A stretch of 64,000 nucleotides of DNA from Streptomyces mirabilis (GTDB taxonomy: Bacteria > Actinomycetota > Actinomycetes > Streptomycetales > Streptomycetaceae). The notes beneath the pieces were generated by a model. It was not told the origin of the DNA. It searched no databases and saw only the letters and a program-made list of their open reading frames with translations. Location: assembly GCF_018310535.1 (NCBI RefSeq), contig NZ_CP074102.1:3658001-3722000 (forward strand), read 5' to 3'. The translations under genes were made by a program, and so were the position numbers. Below are positions 61,377-64,000 of the stretch, one piece after another. Position 1 is the stretch's first letter. Each line of letters starts with the position of its first letter.

Positions 61377-62240
61377 TTACGCGTCAGATTCCTGACCTGC
61401 GGTTTTTCGTTTCCCCAGGTCAGGGCCTTGGGACGTCCCCACGCGTTCCGCGCGGCCGACCATTTCCCCCATGGCGCGAGCATCGATGAACAGCACTTCT
61501 CCACGACGGTCGGCCGGACCTCGTACGCCCTGTGACGACGTGTCCGTCGCCAGGAACCAGACACATGTGGGAATCGAAGTACTCCGAAAGAGGCGGTCGG
61601 GCAGCGCGATCATGCAGACGACCAGATCGTCCTCCACCATGGAGGCACGAATCCGGTCCTCCCCCAACTGCCTTGACGACAGGGAGCTGTTCGCCAGTAC
61701 CACACTGGCACTGCCATGGTCGTTCAGCTTGGAAGCGGCGTGCTGCAGCCAGGCGAAGTTGGCGTTCTTCGCCGGTGGGACCCCGTACCGCCCACACGGA
61801 TCGAACTTGTCGCGCGCCCAATCGCCGATGTTGAAGGGCGGGACCGCCACCACGAAGTCCGCCTTGAGCCCGGGCAATCGGTCCTCGGCGAAAGTGTCGG
61901 CCCACCGACGGCCGATACCGATCGAGGCCGTCCCGTGGAGATCCAGATTCATCTTCGCCAGCTGCCAGGTGCGCTGATTGACCTCCTGTCCGTATACCTG
62001 GGGCCCTTGGGCGTGTTCCCGCCCCCCGTGTGCCTCTACGAACCAACGGGCCTGGACCAGCAGTCCACCCGCACCACAGCGCGGGTCGTACACCCGTCCT
62101 TCGCGCGGCTCCAGGATCTCGACCAGGTTCCTTGCCACGCTCCTCGGCGTGCGGAACTCCCCGCCCCGTTTCCCTTCGATCCGCCGCAGCTCACGTTGCC
62201 ACTCCATGAACCGATGCCGTAGCTCCACGACCTCGGACAA
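61377..62240 (-). pseudogene. hsdM: Fragment of type I restriction DNA methylase (HsdM-like)
   Basis: 287 codons from a TTG at 62240. The methylase core is recognisable: GGEFRTPRSVARNLVEILEP (26-45), motif I YDPRCGAGG (51-59), and motif IV region ADFVVAVPPFNIGDW, where the catalytic N/DPPF is VPPF (V133). The HsdM N-terminal domain is missing, with the frame closed just upstream near 62270. The C-terminus ends where the IS110 element begins. No hsdS or hsdR is present. It is probably a non-functional remnant. Confidence 0.75.
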
Positions 62241-62261
62241 ACCGAGTCCATGGACAGCAAA

Positions 62262-62500
62262 CTGCTTGCCGCTGCACTCCGGTCATGCCCGCGGGCACCA
62301 TCCTGAATGAGCCGGGCGTGGACATGCCGACGATCATGGAGATCCTTCGGCACACCCAGATCAGTCGGACCCGCCGGTACGTGAAGGGAAGATCTCGCCT
62401 ATCGAAGGACGCGGTGCGCCGGCCGCGTGGGAAACGTCTTCGTGCCGCAGCGTGAACCCGCGATGGAGACCACAATCGAGACCACGGGCGGCAAGGCGGC
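62262..62500 (+). pseudogene. Tyrosine recombinase (integrase) C-terminal remnant
   Basis: Plus-strand reading gives TILNEPGVDMPTIMEILRHT then QISRTRRYVKGRSRLSKDAV, the C-terminal end of an actinobacterial phage/ICE integrase including the HT and catalytic Tyr (RRYVKG) region. A frameshift near 62420 moves the tail MGNVFVPQREPAMETTIETT to the next frame. The N-terminal ~80% is absent, and the DLRH-like region is scrambled at the junction with the HsdM fragment. It lies beside a tRNA gene, a typical integration site. Confidence 0.78.
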
Positions 62501-62527
62501 ACGTGCACGGCGCCGTCATCGCGTCCG

Positions 62528-62573
62528 AAAAAGCAAAAGCCCCAGGTCACGGCGAGTGAGAATCCTGGGGCTT
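62528..62573 (-). terminator. Intrinsic terminator of tRNA-Thr
   Basis: A 10-bp stem (CCTGGGGCTT/AAGCCCCAGG) followed on the minus strand by TTTTGCTTTTT. One of the few U-tract terminators in the window, just downstream of the tRNA. Confidence 0.88.
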
Positions 62574-62579
62574 CCACAG

Positions 62580-62653
62580 AGCCGCCTTCGGGATTCGAAC
62601 CCGAGACCTACGCATTACGAGTGCGTTGCTCTGGCCATCTGAGCTAAGGCGGC
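62580..62653 (-). tRNA. tRNA-Thr (anticodon CGT)
   Basis: Cloverleaf on the minus strand: acceptor GCCGCCT/AGGCGGC, D-arm with AGCTCAGATGGCCAGAGCA, anticodon loop CTCGTAA (CGT, read as CGU), T-arm with GGTTCGAATCC, discriminator T at 62580. CCA is not encoded. It reads ACG codons. Confidence 0.95.
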
Positions 62654-62720
62654 GCGCTGTCCGCACTATGGTGCGATCAGCAACGTCGGTAAGTCTACAC
62701 AGTTTCCGGGGGTGCTCCGT

Positions 62721-62753
62721 ACACGCCCCGGGAGGGCCGGCTCCGGGGCGTGT
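62721..62753 (-). terminator. Hairpin terminator of the TAP-type peptidase gene
   Basis: An 11-bp perfect stem (ACACGCCCCGG with its complement) and 11-nt loop, 8 nt past the stop at 62761. Confidence 0.8.
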
Positions 62754-62760
62754 GGGAGGG

Positions 62761-64000
62761 CTATGAGCAGCGCTTTCCCTTCGCGGGAGGGGTGCCCTGG
62801 AGGAGGTAGCGGTCGATCGTGGAGTCGATGCAGACGCTGCCGCGGCCGTACGCGGTGTGGCCGTCGCCGACGTAGGTGAGGAGGACTCCGGAGGAGAGCT
62901 GGGAGGCGAGGGACTTGGCCCAGGCGTAGGGGGTGGCCGGGTCCCGGGTGGTGCCGACCACGAGGATCGGGCCCGCGCCCTTCGCCTCGATGCGGTGCGG
63001 CTCGCCGGTGGGCTTCACGGGCCAGTACGCGCAGTTGAGGGAGGCCCAGGCCAGGCCGTCACCGAAGACGGGGGACGCCTTCTCGAAGACGGGAAGACCC
63101 TTCTCCACCTGGTCGGGTGTGGAGAAGGCGGCCGGGAGGTCGAGGCAGTTCACGGCCGCGTTGGCGAACATCAGGTTCGCGTACTTGCCGTCGGCGTCGC
63201 GCTCGTAATAGCTGTCGGAGAGGGCGAGCAGGCCCGCGCCGTCCTTGTCCTTCATCGCCGCGGTGAGCGCCTCGCGCAGCTGCGGCCACGCCGCCTGGTC
63301 GTACATCGCCGCGATCACGCCCGTCGTCGCGAGCGCCTCGCCGAGCTTTCGGCCGCCCGCGTCGCCGGTCGGGATCGGCTTCGCGTCGAGCTTCTTGAAG
63401 AAGGCGCTGAGGTTCTTGCCGACCTGGTCCGGGCTCGTGCCCGGACCACCCAGCGGGCAGTCGCTGTGGCGCACGCAGTCCTTCGCGAAGGACTGGAACG
63501 CCGTCTCGAAGCCCGCCGTCTGGTCCTGGTTGAGTTTGCGTGCGGACAGGGACGGGTCCATCGCGCCGTCCAGGACCATGCGGCCCACCCGGTCCGGGAA
63601 CAGGCCCGCGTACGTCGCCCCGAGGAACGTCCCGTACGACGCCCCCACGTAGTTCAGCTTCTGGTCGCCCAGGACCGCGCGCAGGATGTCCATGTCCCGG
63701 GCCGCTTCGACCGTGGACACGTGCCGCAGCAGGTTCGGCGAGCGCCGGCCGCAGCCCTCGGCGAACTTCTTGTACGCGTCGACCAGTTCACCCGTCTCCT
63801 TCTTGTCGTCGGGGGTGACGTCCGTCTCCGTGTACGTGTCCATCTGATGGCCGGTGAGGCACTCGACGGGCTCGCTGCGAGCCACCCCGCGCGGGTCGAC
63901 CGCGACCATGTCGTAGCGGGCACGGACCTCAGCCGGGTAGCCGATCCCCGCGTACGACTGGAGGTAGCCCACCGCCGAGCCGCCCGGGCCGCCCGGGTTG
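62761..64000 (-). CDS. Secreted alpha/beta hydrolase, tripeptidyl aminopeptidase (TAP/SlpD-E) type, partial at right edge
   Basis: At least 413 codons, N-terminus beyond the window. Oxyanion region NPGGPGGSAVG at the edge, MVAVDPRGVARSEPV, nucleophile in VGASYGTFLGATYA, Asp in GTTRDPATP, and His in GDGHTAYGRG. The TAP-like C-terminal domain (PF08386) is complete, with several Cys residues typical of an extracellular enzyme. Streptomyces SlpD/SlpE/Tap proteins remove short peptides from N-termini of secreted proteins. The signal peptide is outside the window. Confidence 0.92.
   Translation of the reverse strand, partial: NPGGPGGSAVGYLQSYAGIGYPAEVRARYDMVAVDPRGVARSEPVECLTGHQMDTYTETDVTPDDKKETGELVDAYKKFAEGCGRRSPNLLRHVSTVEAARDMDILRAVLGDQKLNYVGASYGTFLGATYAGLFPDRVGRMVLDGAMDPSLSARKLNQDQTAGFETAFQSFAKDCVRHSDCPLGGPGTSPDQVGKNLSAFFKKLDAKPIPTGDAGGRKLGEALATTGVIAAMYDQAAWPQLREALTAAMKDKDGAGLLALSDSYYERDADGKYANLMFANAAVNCLDLPAAFSTPDQVEKGLPVFEKASPVFGDGLAWASLNCAYWPVKPTGEPHRIEAKGAGPILVVGTTRDPATPYAWAKSLASQLSSGVLLTYVGDGHTAYGRGSVCIDSTIDRYLLQGTPPAKGKRCS

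Larger units (their letters stand above)
59739..61405 (+). mobile_element. IS110-family element (ends approximate)
   Basis: Contains an intact DEDD transposase and about 300 bp of non-coding left flank. AAACCGCAGGTCAG at 59739-59752 is matched in inverted form at 61392-61405 and is used here as the provisional limits. A direct near-repeat (GTCAGAATTCCTGA at about 59972 and GTCAGATTCCTGA at about 61384) is an alternative pair of ends that would give a shorter element. IS110 elements lack terminal repeats and target duplications, so ends need comparison with an empty site. Confidence 0.6.

Noticed and set aside
62580..62653. Search for a second copy of the tRNA-Thr 3' end as an attachment site
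   Set aside because: No repeat of the tRNA 3' segment was found elsewhere in the window, so attL/attR cannot be shown.

Overview
The window is a 64 kb stretch of a Streptomyces chromosome. The base composition is very GC-rich with strong third-position G/C bias. GTG starts are frequent and several genes look leaderless, with a TANNNT box ending 6-7 nt before the start codon. Typical Streptomyces families are present: an AfsR-like regulator, an XRE/DUF397/ATPase set, a TipA-like MerR protein, a FtsH-TilS-Hpt-FolE block, an orphan NuoD, and duplicate zinc-independent ribosomal proteins. No CRISPR array, rRNA or prophage structural genes were seen.

Left half (1-32 kb), conserved core. panC (cut by the left edge) and a DUF2520 Rossmann protein are followed by a low-specificity threonine aldolase, an ArsR-type regulator with a clear operator, a TmrB-like ATPase and a NarL-type two-component system. 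An NDUFAF7/MidA-type methyltransferase converges with an orphan nuoD. Two bacterial PH-domain membrane proteins, a coiled-coil membrane protein, a membrane esterase and an MprF-like aminoacyl-phosphatidylglycerol synthase come next. Folate genes folP-(NTF2-like)-folB-folK-(DUF3180) run rightward. dacB, a zincin, tilS, hpt, ftsH and folE run leftward towards them. Inorganic pyrophosphatase, a ThrE-type exporter, a DedA protein with a Gln/Tyr-rich tail and a YbjQ protein close this part.

Middle (32-48 kb), accessory. A TipA-like regulator is followed by a ClC-type chloride protein and glutamate decarboxylase, a probable acid-stress pair. An IS630-family element sits exactly in the gadB stop codon. 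Then come PadR and DinB genes, an aldehyde dehydrogenase, and an XRE / RsbW-like ATPase / DUF397 trio in which two promoters share a 28-nt element. A decayed SRPBCC gene precedes the zinc-starvation ribosomal cluster (rpsR, rpmE, rpmG | rpmB, rpsN), whose COG0523 GTPase is broken. Two lipoproteins and a DUF2786 protein follow.

Right part (47.8-64 kb). A Clp-N/HTH protein lies behind paired operators and a near-consensus leaderless promoter. It is followed by a short family-A DNA polymerase, 38-bp tandem repeats, an AfsR-like SARP-NB-ARC-TPR regulator, a GT2 glycosyltransferase, a DUF3052 protein, a frameshifted monooxygenase-like pseudogene, a secreted NLP (NPP1) protein, and a MarR/MFS efflux pair with palindromic operators. 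The last kilobases are a degraded island: an IS110-family element with a long non-coding left end, an HsdM methylase fragment, an integrase remnant and a tRNA-Thr(CGT). A secreted TAP-type peptidase is cut by the right edge.
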